Source: Paraburkholderia phosphatilytica
GTDB lineage: Bacteria; Pseudomonadota; Gammaproteobacteria; Burkholderiales; Burkholderiaceae
Direction of reading: 5' to 3'
NCBI RefSeq assembly: GCF_003443895.1
Contig: NZ_QQOA01000013.1
Location: 62,001 to 126,000 of the forward strand
Length of the DNA: 64,000 nt
Both the position numbers and the translations under genes were made by a program. How positions within the stretch are numbered: the first letter of the stretch is position 1; each line of letters begins with the position of its first letter. The notes under the pieces are model-generated. The model saw only the letters and a list, made by a program, of their open reading frames with translations. It was not told the origin of the DNA and searched no databases. This document shows, one piece after another, positions 38,713 through 47,244 of the stretch.

Positions 38713-39585
38713 ATGAGCTGGCTCGACAAACTGCTGCCGCCGAAAATCAAGCAAACCGACCCGAAGAGCCGCAAAGGCATTCCGGAAGGCTTGTGGATCA
38801 AGTGCCCGTCGTGCGAAGCGGTGCTCTACCGCAACGACGTCGAGGCGAATCTGCACGTCTGCCCGAAGTGCGAGCACCACATGCGGATCGGTGCGCGCGA
38901 GCGCCTCGATGCGCTGCTCGACGCGGAAGGCCGCTATGAGATCGGCCAGGAGATCGTTCCCGTCGACGCGCTGAAGTTCAAGGACAGCCGCAAGTATCCG
39001 GACCGTCTGAAGGAAGCGATGGACGAGACCGGCGAAACCGACGCGATGGTCGTGATGGGCGGCGCGATTCACACGCTGCCGGTCGTCGTCGCGTGCTTCG
39101 AATTCGCGTTCATGGGCGGCTCGATGGGCTCGGTCGTCGGTGAGCGCTTTGCCCGCGGCGCGCAGAATGCGCTCGAGCAGCAGGTGCCGTTCATCTGCTT
39201 CACGGCATCGGGCGGCGCGCGGATGCAGGAAAGCCTGCTGTCGCTGATGCAGATGGCGAAGACCACTGCGATGCTGACGAAGCTCGCCGAAGCGAAGCTG
39301 CCGTTCATCTCCGTGCTGACCGACCCGACCATGGGCGGCGTGTCCGCGAGCTTCGCGTTCCTCGGCGACGTGGTGATCGCCGAGCCGAAGGCGCTGATCG
39401 GCTTCGCCGGCCCGCGCGTGATCGAGCAGACGGTGCGCGAGAAACTGCCGGAAGGCTTCCAGCGCGCCGAATTCCTGCTGCAGAAGGGCGCGGTCGACAT
39501 GATCGTCGACCGTCGCAAGCTGCGCGAGGAAATCGCGCGCCTGATGGCGCTGATGACGCGCCAGCCGGCCGACGCGGTCGCCTGA
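38713..39585 (+). CDS. accD: acetyl-CoA carboxylase carboxyltransferase beta subunit
   Basis: The 290-residue enzyme transfers carboxyl from biotin to acetyl-CoA with AccA, starting fatty-acid synthesis. The N-terminal four-Cys zinc ribbon is C-P-S-C ... C-P-K-C (about 36-58). The crotonase-like core shows [11 protein letters not shown] and [17 protein letters not shown] precedes the ATG. A hairpin follows it. Confidence 0.97.
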   Translation: MSWLDKLLPPKIKQTDPKSRKGIPEGLWIKCPSCEAVLYRNDVEANLHVCPKCEHHMRIGARERLDALLDAEGRYEIGQEIVPVDALKFKDSRKYPDRLKEAMDETGETDAMVVMGGAIHTLPVVVACFEFAFMGGSMGSVVGERFARGAQNALEQQVPFICFTASGGARMQESLLSLMQMAKTTAMLTKLAEAKLPFISVLTDPTMGGVSASFAFLGDVVIAEPKALIGFAGPRVIEQTVREKLPEGFQRAEFLLQKGAVDMIVDRRKLREEIARLMALMTRQPADAVA

Positions 39586-39641
39586 GCCGCGCGCTTCCCT
39601 CGCTGACTGCCGACCGCGCGGTGATGCGCGATACGGCACCC

Positions 39642-39690
39642 AAAAAAGCAACGCGCCGCACGAAGTCTTTCGTGCGGCGCGTTGTCGTTT
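39642..39690 (+). terminator. strong hairpin terminator after accD
   Basis: AACGCGCCGCACGAA (39650-39664) pairs perfectly with TTCGTGCGGCGCGTT (39669-39683), a 15-bp stem with a 4-nt loop. The plus-strand tail GTCGTTTCC is only modestly T-rich. The A-run on the other side (39642-39647) would make a better T-tail for minus-strand transcripts, so it may act in both directions. Confidence 0.75.
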
Positions 39691-39714
39691 CCGGGATAAT
39701 GCCGGTCCGTTGTC

Positions 39715-41037
39715 ATGGTTCTTTCAATGAGCACCTTCCCCACCCTCGACGCGTGGCTCACGCACCTCGAATCCGCCCATCCTGTCGGTATCGACATGGG
39801 TTTGACGCGTATCGGCAAGGTGCGCGATGCAATGGAGCTGTCGTTCGCGTGCCCGATCGTCACGGTCGGCGGCACCAACGGCAAGGGCTCGACCTGCGCG
39901 ATCATGGAGTCGATCCTGCTGAAGGCCGGCTACACGGTGGGCTGCCATACGTCGCCGCATCTGCTCGCATTCAACGAGCGCGCGCGCATCAACGGCGTGA
40001 ACGCGACGGATGACGAACTGCTGCCGCATTTCGAAGCCGTCGAAGCGGCGCGCGTGAGCTTCCCCGAGCCGGTCTCGCTCACGTATTTCGAATTCACGAC
40101 GCTCGCGATCCTGCATCTGTTCGCATCGCGCGGGCTCGACGCGGTGATCCTCGAAGTCGGCCTTGGCGGCCGTCTCGACGCGGTCAACATCCTCGATGCC
40201 GACTGCGCGATCATCACGAGCATCGATCTCGACCACATGGATTACCTCGGCGATACGCGCGAGAAGATCGCCTTCGAAAAAGCCGGCATCTTCCGCGCGA
40301 ATCGCCCCGCGATCTGCGCCGATCCGGTTCCGCCGCAAACGCTGATCGATCATGCGCAGAAAATCGGCGCCGATCTGTGGCTGTTCGGCCGCGATTTCCG
40401 CTACGAAGGGCAGGCGGGCAGCGAGCGCCAGCAATGGAACTGCGTGGGCCGCACGCTGAAGCGGTCGGCGCTCGCGTATCCGGCGCTGCGCGGCGCGAAT
40501 CAGCTGATCAATACGTCGGCCGCACTGGCCGGGCTGGAAGCACTGCGCGACCGCCTGCCGGTGTCCGCGCAGGACATCCGCCTGGGTCTCGCGAACGTCG
40601 AACTGCCGGGCCGCTTCCAGGTGCTGCCGGGCAAGCCGTCCATCATCCTCGACGTTGGGCACAACCCGCACGCCGCGGCCGTGCTCGCGCAAAACCTCGG
40701 CAACATGGGCTATTTCCCGTTCACCTACGCGGTATTCGGCTCGATGCGCGACAAGGACATCGCGGGCGTGCTCGCGCACGTGAAGGGCGAAATCGACCAC
40801 TGGTGCGTGACCGATCTGCCAACGCCGCGCGCGGCGTCGGCCGAGGCGCTGGAAGGCCTGTTGCGGGACGCGGGCGTGACGGATGGCGCCGACAGCAGCG
40901 TTACACGCTTCGAATCGCCTGCAGAAGCCTTCCAGGACGCGCTAAAACGAGCGTCCGACAATGATAGAATCGTGGTTTTCGGAAGTTTCTATACGGTAGC
41001 TGGCGTGATGGCCTATCGTAAGTCGCAGCAACACTGA
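39715..41037 (+). CDS. folC: dihydrofolate synthase / folylpolyglutamate synthase
   Basis: The 440-residue ATP-dependent ligase adds glutamate to dihydropteroate and to folates. The P-loop is V-G-G-T-N-G-K-G-S-T. Other Mur-ligase-like segments are T-S-P-H-L, S-L-T-Y-F-E-F-T-T-L and V-I-L-E-V-G-L-G-G-R-L-D-A-V-N, and the C-terminal domain has D-V-G-H-N-P-H-A. Start: ATG 39715 or ATG 39727 (MSTFPTLDAWL); no clear ribosome-binding site distinguishes them. Confidence 0.96.
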   Translation: MVLSMSTFPTLDAWLTHLESAHPVGIDMGLTRIGKVRDAMELSFACPIVTVGGTNGKGSTCAIMESILLKAGYTVGCHTSPHLLAFNERARINGVNATDDELLPHFEAVEAARVSFPEPVSLTYFEFTTLAILHLFASRGLDAVILEVGLGGRLDAVNILDADCAIITSIDLDHMDYLGDTREKIAFEKAGIFRANRPAICADPVPPQTLIDHAQKIGADLWLFGRDFRYEGQAGSERQQWNCVGRTLKRSALAYPALRGANQLINTSAALAGLEALRDRLPVSAQDIRLGLANVELPGRFQVLPGKPSIILDVGHNPHAAAVLAQNLGNMGYFPFTYAVFGSMRDKDIAGVLAHVKGEIDHWCVTDLPTPRAASAEALEGLLRDAGVTDGADSSVTRFESPAEAFQDALKRASDNDRIVVFGSFYTVAGVMAYRKSQQH

Positions 41038-41064
41038 TCACGCGCAGCCTCCTTCAGGCCATAC

Positions 41065-41949
41065 ATGGGAATTTTCTCGTTCGGCAACGGTAAGCAAGAA
41101 GACGCGCCAGCACGGCGCGGATCCGGTCGCAATACCCGCAATCCGCGGGTAGAACGGCGTAGCCGGCGAACGACCCAGGCAGGCGATGCGGAAGCGATGC
41201 TGCTCGACCCGACGCTGCCTGAGAAACAACGGGCGCGGCGCCGTCTGGTCGGCGCGATCGCACTGGTCGTGGCGGCCATCGTGATCCTGCCGATGCTGCT
41301 CGACTCGCATCCGAAGCCCGTCACCGACGACATCGCAATCGATATCCCGAACCGGCCGGTCGCCAAGGTGACCACGCCGCCGCAGGACACGCAGGCTGGC
41401 GTCGCGCCGGACAGCCCCTCGGCCGGCGCAGGCCTTGCCGCGTCGGGTCTGGCCGCTGCAACGGCCGGCACGGCGGCACAAAGCGCCGCAACGGCCAGCC
41501 AGGCAGGTACGCAATCCGCGACGAAATCGCCGAGCAAGCCCGCCGCCAGCCAGCAGACGCAGAGCACGGCAATGAATCCGGCGCCGCCGGCCACGAGCCC
41601 GTCGAAACCGGCGAAGCCGTCGGCAGCGCCCACGCAGTCCACCGAATCCACCGCGCGCACCGCAGCCGCCGCCAACGCCGATTCGGGCACTCCGGCCGCA
41701 CCCGCCGGCGCGCGCTTCGCGCTGCAGCTCGGCGTGTTCCCGGACGACGCGAGCGCGAAAGCATGGGCGACGAAGTTGAAAGCGGCCGGTGTGCCGGCAT
41801 ATACCGAACGACGCAAGCAGACTGACGGCACCACGCAGACGCTGCTGCGCGCCGGTCCGTTCCCGGATCGGGCGGCGGCGTCAGCGGCGATCGCGAAAGT
41901 GCGCTCGGCCGGGCTGTCGTCGAGCGCGAATAGCGGTGCTGCCCAATAA
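41065..41949 (+). CDS. DedD-like SPOR-domain cell division protein
   Basis: The product is 294 residues. A basic N-terminus (R-R-S-R-R) and one membrane helix (about 62-79, V-G-A-I-A-L-V-V-A-A-I-V-I-L-P-M) lead into an Ala/Ser/Thr/Pro-rich periplasmic linker (about 100-215). A C-terminal SPOR domain (about 216-290, F-A-L-Q-L-G-V-F ... L-R-A-G-P-F-P-D) binds denuded peptidoglycan at the septum. The position between folC and cvpA equals dedD in E. coli. The codon for Met is preceded by a short gap after folC. Confidence 0.87.
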   Translation: MGIFSFGNGKQEDAPARRGSGRNTRNPRVERRSRRTTQAGDAEAMLLDPTLPEKQRARRRLVGAIALVVAAIVILPMLLDSHPKPVTDDIAIDIPNRPVAKVTTPPQDTQAGVAPDSPSAGAGLAASGLAAATAGTAAQSAATASQAGTQSATKSPSKPAASQQTQSTAMNPAPPATSPSKPAKPSAAPTQSTESTARTAAAANADSGTPAAPAGARFALQLGVFPDDASAKAWATKLKAAGVPAYTERRKQTDGTTQTLLRAGPFPDRAAASAAIAKVRSAGLSSSANSGAAQ

Positions 41950-41955
41950 GCCGCC

Positions 41956-42450
41956 GTGTTGACCGCATTCGACTACGCTGTAATAGCGGTGATCGTGCTG
42001 TCGGCGCTGCGAGGCTTGTGGCGCGGTCTGCTGTCCGAGCTGTTCGGGCTGGTGGGCTGGGTGGTCGCGTTCCTGCTGGCGATCCACTTCGTCACGCAGC
42101 TCGCGCCGATGATTCCGGCCACGTGGCCGGGCGGCACGGTCACACAGTGGCTCGTCGCGTTTCTTGTGATCGTCGTCGGCGTGATGATCGTCACCGGCGT
42201 GGCGAATGCGCTGCTGAGCAGGCTGGTGTCGGTTTCGGGGCTGGGTGGCGTCGACCGCTCGCTCGGCCTGTTGTTCGGCCTCATCCGTGGGGTCGTGCTG
42301 GTGCTGCTGCTGGTCGCCCTCGCGGGGCTGACCGAGTTGCCCCAGCAAGGTTTCTGGCGCAACGCGCTGCTGCGGCCCTATGTCGAGCAGGGCATGCGCG
42401 AAGTGTTACCGCTGCTTCCGCCGCAGCTTGGGCAATACGTCCACATCTGA
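41956..42450 (+). CDS. cvpA: CvpA family inner-membrane protein
   Basis: The product is 164 residues with four hydrophobic helices (about 5-25, 30-48, 63-85, 100-122). F-D-Y-A-V-I-A-V-I-V-L-S, then R-G-L-W-R-G-L-L-S-E-L-F-G-L and D-R-S-L-G-L-L-F-G-L-I-R-G are family hallmarks. CvpA is needed for colicin V production and envelope stress tolerance in enterobacteria. It starts with GTG 41956 (or TTG 41959), 7 nt after dedD, and precedes purF as in E. coli. Confidence 0.92.
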   Translation: MLTAFDYAVIAVIVLSALRGLWRGLLSELFGLVGWVVAFLLAIHFVTQLAPMIPATWPGGTVTQWLVAFLVIVVGVMIVTGVANALLSRLVSVSGLGGVDRSLGLLFGLIRGVVLVLLLVALAGLTELPQQGFWRNALLRPYVEQGMREVLPLLPPQLGQYVHI

Positions 42451-42580
42451 CGCGGCGATGACAGGAAGCGGGGAGAATGCGGGCCGGCCGTCGGCGTGAC
42501 GGCTGCCCCTGCGGCATGATCCGGCCAGGCCTCCGGCACCGGCAGCCGCAACGAGTTTCGATCTTTTGAAGGACCATGCC

Positions 42581-44131
42581 ATGTGCGGCATCGTAGGCGT
42601 AGTTTCCCGATCTCCCGTCAACCAGCTGCTGTATGACAGCCTGCTGCTGCTGCAGCATCGCGGCCAGGACGCAGCCGGCATCGCCACGGCGAACGGCAGC
42701 ACCTTCCACATGCACAAGGCGAACGGCATGGTGCGCGACGTGTTCCGCACGCGCAACATGCGCAGTCTGCCGGGGATGGTCGGCATCGGCCAGGTGCGCT
42801 ACCCGACGGCCGGTTCGGCGTCGAGCGAGGAAGAGGCCCAGCCGTTCTACGTCAACGCGCCGTTCGGCATCATCCTCGCGCACAACGGCAACCTGACGAA
42901 CTGGCCCCAGCTGAAGGACGAGATGTTCCGCGTCGACCGCCGGCACGTGAACACGAACTCCGACACCGAAGTGCTGCTCAACGTGCTCGCGCACGAACTG
43001 CAGCTGTCCAGCTCGGGCCTCCAGCTCGATCCGACGGCGCTCTTCAAGGCCGTGTCGGGCGTGCACCGCCGCGTGCGCGGCTCGTACGCGATCGTGTCGC
43101 TGATCTCCGAGGTCGGGCTGCTCGCGTTCCGCGATCCGTTCGGCATCCGGCCGCTGTGCATCGGCAAGCAGGAAACGGCGGAAGGCACCGAGTGGATGGT
43201 GGCGTCGGAATCGGTGGCGCTCGAAGGCATCGGCTTCGAATTCGTGCGCGACGTGGCGCCGGGCGAAGCGATCTTCATCGATCTCGAAGGCAACTTCTAC
43301 GCGCAGCAGTGCGCGAACACGCCGAGCCTGAACCCATGCATTTTCGAGCTCGTGTATCTGGCCCGTCCGGATTCGGTGCTCGATGGCGTGCCCGTCTACA
43401 ACGCGCGTCTGCGCATGGGCGACTATCTCGCCGAGAAGATCCAGCGCGTGCTGCCGAAGGACGTGAAGATCGACGTCGTGATGCCGATTCCCGATTCGTC
43501 GCGTCCCGCGGCGATGCAGGTCGCGGCGAAGCTCGGTGTCGAGTATCGCGAAGGTTTCTTCAAGAACCGCTACGTCGGCCGCACGTTCATCATGCCGGGC
43601 CAGGCGGTGCGCAAGAAGTCGGTGCGCCAGAAGCTGAACGCGATGGGCATCGAGTTCAAGGGCAAGAACGTGCTGATCGTCGACGACTCGATCGTGCGCG
43701 GCACCACCTCGCATGAAATCGTGCAGATGGCGCGCGATGCGGGTGCGAACAAGGTGATCTTCGCGTCGGCGGCGCCGCCGGTGAAGTTCCCGAACGTGTA
43801 CGGCATCGACATGCCGACGCGCGGCGAACTCGTCGCGCACGGCCGTTCGGACGAAGAAGTCGCGAAGATCATCGGCGCCGACTTCCTCGTGTATCAGGAT
43901 GTGGCCGATCTGAAGCAGGCGATACGCGACATCAACCCGGCGCTGAAGGGCTTCGACGCTTCGTGCTTCGATGGCAACTACATCACCGGCGACGTGACGA
44001 CGGAATACCTCGACGGCGTCGAGCTCGCGCGTCTCGCGCCCGATGCGCAGTCGGATCGCGACGCGGCGAGCGAAGCGATGGACGGCGGTACGTCGCGCTC
44101 GCAGCTGCATCTGCAGCTTTCGATGGAATGA
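42581..44131 (+). CDS. purF: amidophosphoribosyltransferase
   Basis: The 516-residue enzyme makes phosphoribosylamine from PRPP and glutamine, the first committed purine step. The mature protein begins at the nucleophile Cys2 (M-C-G-I-V-G-V). The PRPP-binding motif is V-L-I-V-D-D-S-I-V-R-G-T-T-S. I start at ATG 42581 because the N-terminal Cys must be residue 2; the in-frame ATG at 42566 would bury it. Confidence 0.97.
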   Translation: MCGIVGVVSRSPVNQLLYDSLLLLQHRGQDAAGIATANGSTFHMHKANGMVRDVFRTRNMRSLPGMVGIGQVRYPTAGSASSEEEAQPFYVNAPFGIILAHNGNLTNWPQLKDEMFRVDRRHVNTNSDTEVLLNVLAHELQLSSSGLQLDPTALFKAVSGVHRRVRGSYAIVSLISEVGLLAFRDPFGIRPLCIGKQETAEGTEWMVASESVALEGIGFEFVRDVAPGEAIFIDLEGNFYAQQCANTPSLNPCIFELVYLARPDSVLDGVPVYNARLRMGDYLAEKIQRVLPKDVKIDVVMPIPDSSRPAAMQVAAKLGVEYREGFFKNRYVGRTFIMPGQAVRKKSVRQKLNAMGIEFKGKNVLIVDDSIVRGTTSHEIVQMARDAGANKVIFASAAPPVKFPNVYGIDMPTRGELVAHGRSDEEVAKIIGADFLVYQDVADLKQAIRDINPALKGFDASCFDGNYITGDVTTEYLDGVELARLAPDAQSDRDAASEAMDGGTSRSQLHLQLSME

Positions 44132-44170
44132 GCGTGAAGGGCGGTCCGCTGCACGCAGCGCGCCGCCCGT

Positions 44171-44178
44171 GTTAACAT
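44171..44178 (+). promoter_or_regulatory. metZ -10 element overlapping a GTTAAC site
   Basis: TAACAT (44173-44178) is a reasonable -10 that would start transcription near 44184, exactly where the riboswitch begins. It overlaps GTTAAC (44171-44176). The -35 is weak (CTGCAC, 44149-44154). Confidence 0.45.
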
Positions 44179-44182
44179 GCAG

Positions 44183-44243
44183 GCTTGCGTCGATTTGAAT
44201 TCAGCTTGCGGACGCGGGGCAACCCAAAACAGCTAAAGCGAAC
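44183..44243 (+). ncRNA. SAM-II riboswitch aptamer upstream of metZ
   Basis: The layout matches SAM-II (SAM_alpha): P1 strand GCGTC (44187-44191), conserved GATTTG, a short loop, conserved GCTTGC, the P1 partner GACGC (44211-44215), then a linker and the 3' pseudoknot strand ending in the conserved GCTAAA (44232-44237). SAM-II RNAs occur in alpha- and beta-proteobacteria before metA and metC/metZ-type genes. SAM binding is expected to switch metZ off. An intrinsic terminator follows, so control is probably transcriptional here, unlike the translational control usually described. Confidence 0.85.
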
Positions 44244-44288
44244 GGCGAAGTCCGCATTGCTCGCCAACGCTCCAGCTTCCCCGCCATG

Positions 44289-44325
44289 AAGCCCGCTTTT
44301 GCTCTCGACGCAAGCGGGCTTTTTT
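44289..44325 (+). terminator. riboswitch-controlled terminator before metZ
   Basis: AAGCCCGCTT (44289-44298) pairs perfectly with AAGCGGGCTT (44312-44321) around a 13-nt loop, followed by TTTTTT. It lies between the SAM-II aptamer and metZ. TCGACGCAAGC (44305-44315), covering the loop and the start of the 3' arm, is the exact reverse complement of GCTTGCGTCGA (44183-44193) in the aptamer 5' strand. Confidence 0.88.
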
Positions 44326-44418
44326 GTTGCCGCTCCCTTTTGATTTTTGCTTGACGGCGGACGGATGAACGACACGTCCGCTATCGAGCGAGCCGAGCCG
44401 GAAGGACACAGAACGAAC

Positions 44419-45609
44419 ATGGACGACCAATTCAACTTCGACACCCTCGCGGTCCGTTCGGGCACGCTGCGCAGCGAGTTCGGCGAGCATTCCGAAGCGC
44501 TGTACCTGACCTCGAGCTTCGTGTTCGCGAGCGCCGCGGACGCCGCCGAGCGCTTCAAGAAGTCCGAGGACTACTACACGTACTCGCGCTTCACGAACCC
44601 CACCGTCACGATGTTCCAGGATCGTCTGGCGGCGCTCGAAGGCGGCGAAGCGTGCATGGCCACCGCGTCGGGCATGAGCGCGATCCTGTCGGTGGTGATG
44701 GCCGCGTTGCAGGCGGGCGATCACCTGGTCAGCTCGCAGAGCCTGTTTGGCTCAACGCTCGGCATGTTCTCGCAGATCTTCTCGAAGTTCGGCATCACGA
44801 CGACCTTCGTCGATCCGACCGACCTCGACGCGTGGAAGAACGCGGTGCGTCCGGAAACGAAGATGTTCTTCCTCGAAACGCCGTCGAACCCGCTCACCGA
44901 GATCGCCGACATCGAAGCGATCTCGAAGATCGCGAAGGCGGCGAATGCGATCTTCGTGGTCGACAACTGTTTCTGCAGCCCGGCGCTGCAGCAGCCGCTG
45001 AAGCTGGGCGCCGACGTCGTGATGCATTCGGCCACCAAGTTTCTCGACGGTCAGGGCCGCGTGCTCGGCGGTGCGCTGGTGGGCTCGAAGCAGTTCATCA
45101 TGGAGAAGGTGTTCCCGTTCGTGCGCAGCGCGGGGCCGACGCTGTCCGCGTTCAACGCGTGGGTGCTGTTGAAGGGCATGGAAACGCTGTCGCTGCGCGT
45201 CGACAAACAGTCGTCGAACGCGCTCGACATCGCGCGCTGGCTCGAACAGCATCCGGCCGTGAACCGCGTGTTCTACCCGGGCCTCGAATCGCATCCGCAG
45301 TACGAGATCGCGAAGCGTCAGCAGAAGTCGGGCGGTGCGATCGTGTCGTTCGAGCTGAAGGGCGACACGCCCGAAGCGATGCGCGCGAACGCATGGCGCG
45401 TGATCGACAGCACGAAGATCTGCTCGATCACCGGCAATCTCGGCGACACGCGTACGACCATCACGCATCCCGCCACCACGACGCACGCCCGCATCACGCC
45501 GGAAGCGCGCGCGGCGGCCGGCATCAGCGAAGGGCTGATCCGGCTGGCAGTGGGCCTGGAAAACGCGGGCGACATCCGCGCGGATCTCGCGCGCGGTCTC
45601 GGCGCTTGA
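44419..45609 (+). CDS. metZ: O-succinylhomoserine sulfhydrylase
   Basis: This 396-residue PLP enzyme of the Cys/Met metabolism family makes homocysteine directly from O-succinylhomoserine and sulfide. Y-S-R-F-T-N-P-T-V, A-S-G-M-S-A-I and the PLP Lys in H-S-A-T-K-F-L-D-G-Q-G-R are typical; the G-Q-G-R-V-L-G-G sequence favours MetZ over MetB/MetC. I start at ATG 44419 (MDDQFNFDTLAVRSG); the in-frame ATG at 44365 and upstream codons are leader. Expression is controlled by the SAM-II riboswitch and terminator just upstream. Confidence 0.94.
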   Translation: MDDQFNFDTLAVRSGTLRSEFGEHSEALYLTSSFVFASAADAAERFKKSEDYYTYSRFTNPTVTMFQDRLAALEGGEACMATASGMSAILSVVMAALQAGDHLVSSQSLFGSTLGMFSQIFSKFGITTTFVDPTDLDAWKNAVRPETKMFFLETPSNPLTEIADIEAISKIAKAANAIFVVDNCFCSPALQQPLKLGADVVMHSATKFLDGQGRVLGGALVGSKQFIMEKVFPFVRSAGPTLSAFNAWVLLKGMETLSLRVDKQSSNALDIARWLEQHPAVNRVFYPGLESHPQYEIAKRQQKSGGAIVSFELKGDTPEAMRANAWRVIDSTKICSITGNLGDTRTTITHPATTTHARITPEARAAAGISEGLIRLAVGLENAGDIRADLARGLGA

Positions 45610-45663
45610 TCAGCTCGATGAGCGAATCGGGAAACCGATAGAAGTGAAAGACGGCGTCTGCGC

Positions 45664-46494
45664 TCAGTGTTTGCGCAGGCGCCACTTCCCGGGCGCCACG
45701 CCGAAGCGCCGCGTGAACGCGTGCGTGAACGCGCTCTGATCGGCGAAACCGACGTCGAGCGCGATGTCGGTGAGCGAGCGGCGCTCGTCGGCGAACAGCA
45801 TCACGGCGGTGTCGAGCCGCAGGCGTTGCAGATAGCGGTTCGGCGTCTCGCCGAATGCCTCGCAGAAAAGTTCGTGGAAACGCCGCATGCCGAAGCCGCA
45901 ATGCGCGGCGAGATCGGCCACGCGCAGCGGTTCCGCGAGGTGCGCGCGTAACCAGCGGTCTATACGGGGGAAGTCGAGCTTCACGGCTTGCATGTCGCCG
46001 CTCTCGATGCGCACGTCGCCGCAACCCTCCACCAGCGCCGCGCAGAGCTGCGTCGCCGCGAACCAGTCGAAGCGATGCGCGGCCACGTCCAGCGTGTGCT
46101 GCGTCTTGGCGGAACCTGCAAGCGCGACCGATGCCGCGTCCGCCACACGCGCGTGCGTGGCAAGCGAAAACACCAGCTGCGTCAAGCGCGCATCGAGATC
46201 GACCGGCCGCGCGCGATCGAACAGGCGCCGCGGTACCGCGAGCGACGTGCCCGGCAGATCGAGCACCAGCTGGCGGTTCTCGCCGATGCCCGCGTAATCG
46301 TGCCGCGAGCCGGCCGGCACGAGCCACGCGGAAGCACGATCGATCCGCTGTCCGAGCCCATTCACCGACATCACCATCTCCCCATCCAGCCCGAGCACGA
46401 CCTGATGGAAGTCGTGCACGTCCCACGCTTCGACGTCCGAAAAGTGACGTAGCGTGACAGTGGGTGCGGTGACGGTGGCGTGATGATGGTCCAT
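45664..46494 (-). CDS. AraC-family transcriptional regulator
   Basis: The product is 276 residues. An N-terminal cupin-like effector domain (V-V-L-G-L-D-G-E-M-V, W-L-V-P-A-G-S-R-H-D-Y) is followed by the C-terminal double helix-turn-helix (about 178-272): L-R-V-A-D-L-A-A-H-C-G-F-G-M-R-R-F-H-E-L-F and the AraC signature I-A-L-D-V-G-F-A-D-Q-S-A-F-T-H-A-F-T-R-R-F-G. His-rich start M-D-H-H-H at ATG 46494; the frame is open 24 codons further, but without family similarity. It converges on metZ without a visible terminator and lies 78 nt downstream of the FKBP gene on the same strand. Targets are unknown. Confidence 0.9.
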   Translation of the reverse strand: MDHHHATVTAPTVTLRHFSDVEAWDVHDFHQVVLGLDGEMVMSVNGLGQRIDRASAWLVPAGSRHDYAGIGENRQLVLDLPGTSLAVPRRLFDRARPVDLDARLTQLVFSLATHARVADAASVALAGSAKTQHTLDVAAHRFDWFAATQLCAALVEGCGDVRIESGDMQAVKLDFPRIDRWLRAHLAEPLRVADLAAHCGFGMRRFHELFCEAFGETPNRYLQRLRLDTAVMLFADERRSLTDIALDVGFADQSAFTHAFTRRFGVAPGKWRLRKH

Positions 46495-46572
46495 GGTGCA
46501 ACAGCAGCGAGCGAGCCGCGCGATGTGCAAATCAAAATCAAAAACTCGCGCGGCAGGCGCCCGCAAAAAACA

Positions 46573-46914
46573 TCAGACTTCGAGCAGTTCCACTTCGAAC
46601 ACGAGCGTCGCATTAGGCGGAATCACGCCGCCCGCGCCACGCACGCCGTAGCCCAGTTGCGGCGGAATCGTCAGCTTGCGCACGCCGCCCACCTTCATGC
46701 CTTGCACGCCTTCGTCCCAGCCCTTGATGACCATGCCGCCGCCGAGCACGAACGCGAACGGGTCGTTGCGATCCTTGCTGGAGTCGAATTTCTGGCCGTC
46801 GGTGAGCCAGCCGGTGTAGTGCACCGTGACGGTCTGGCCGGCTTTCGCTTCGGCGCCCGAGCCTTCGGTGAGATCTTCGTATTTGAGGCCGGATTCGGTC
46901 GTGACGGTCGCCAT
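46573..46914 (-). CDS. FKBP-type peptidyl-prolyl cis-trans isomerase
   Basis: The 113-residue single-domain FKBP has [21 protein letters not shown] and the closing F-E-V-E-L-L-E-V. It has no signal peptide, so it is cytoplasmic. It catalyses proline isomerisation in folding proteins. ATG 46914 has AGGAG 7 nt upstream; the frame is open to 47121 but unlike the family. Such small FKBPs are common in Burkholderia and related Betaproteobacteria. Confidence 0.95.
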   Translation of the reverse strand: MATVTTESGLKYEDLTEGSGAEAKAGQTVTVHYTGWLTDGQKFDSSKDRNDPFAFVLGGGMVIKGWDEGVQGMKVGGVRKLTIPPQLGYGVRGAGGVIPPNATLVFEVELLEV

Positions 46915-47244
46915 GAAATGCTCCTTGTTGACGGTGGTTCGAAACCGCCATTGTAGGCGTGTTTGCCGACCCGCCGATGTCGGCGGCCCGATGGATCTGA
47001 GCTGGACCGCGTCGTGCGACGAGTCGTCGAGAGGAGAGGCCGATGCGTATGCAGCCATATCAGGCACACGGATTGCATCACGGTTCGGCTTTGCCCGCGA
47101 GCGCCCCGCGTGACGCCACAACGATAGCGTGCCGCACAGCGGCGCGTGCCTATAATGAAGAATCTGCTACATCAATCACGTCGTGCTACACCGTGCCGCG
47201 CTCGCGACGAGTCCGAGCATGCCTGACGAACAAGGGTTCACACA
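46915..47244. other. FKBP / kinase divergent intergenic region
   Basis: This is 330 nt. A perfect TATAAT at 47151-47156 is a likely -10 for the plus-strand kinase gene (leader about 80 nt); the -35 is weak. The minus side carries the FKBP ribosome-binding site. No small gene is convincing here. Confidence 0.55.
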
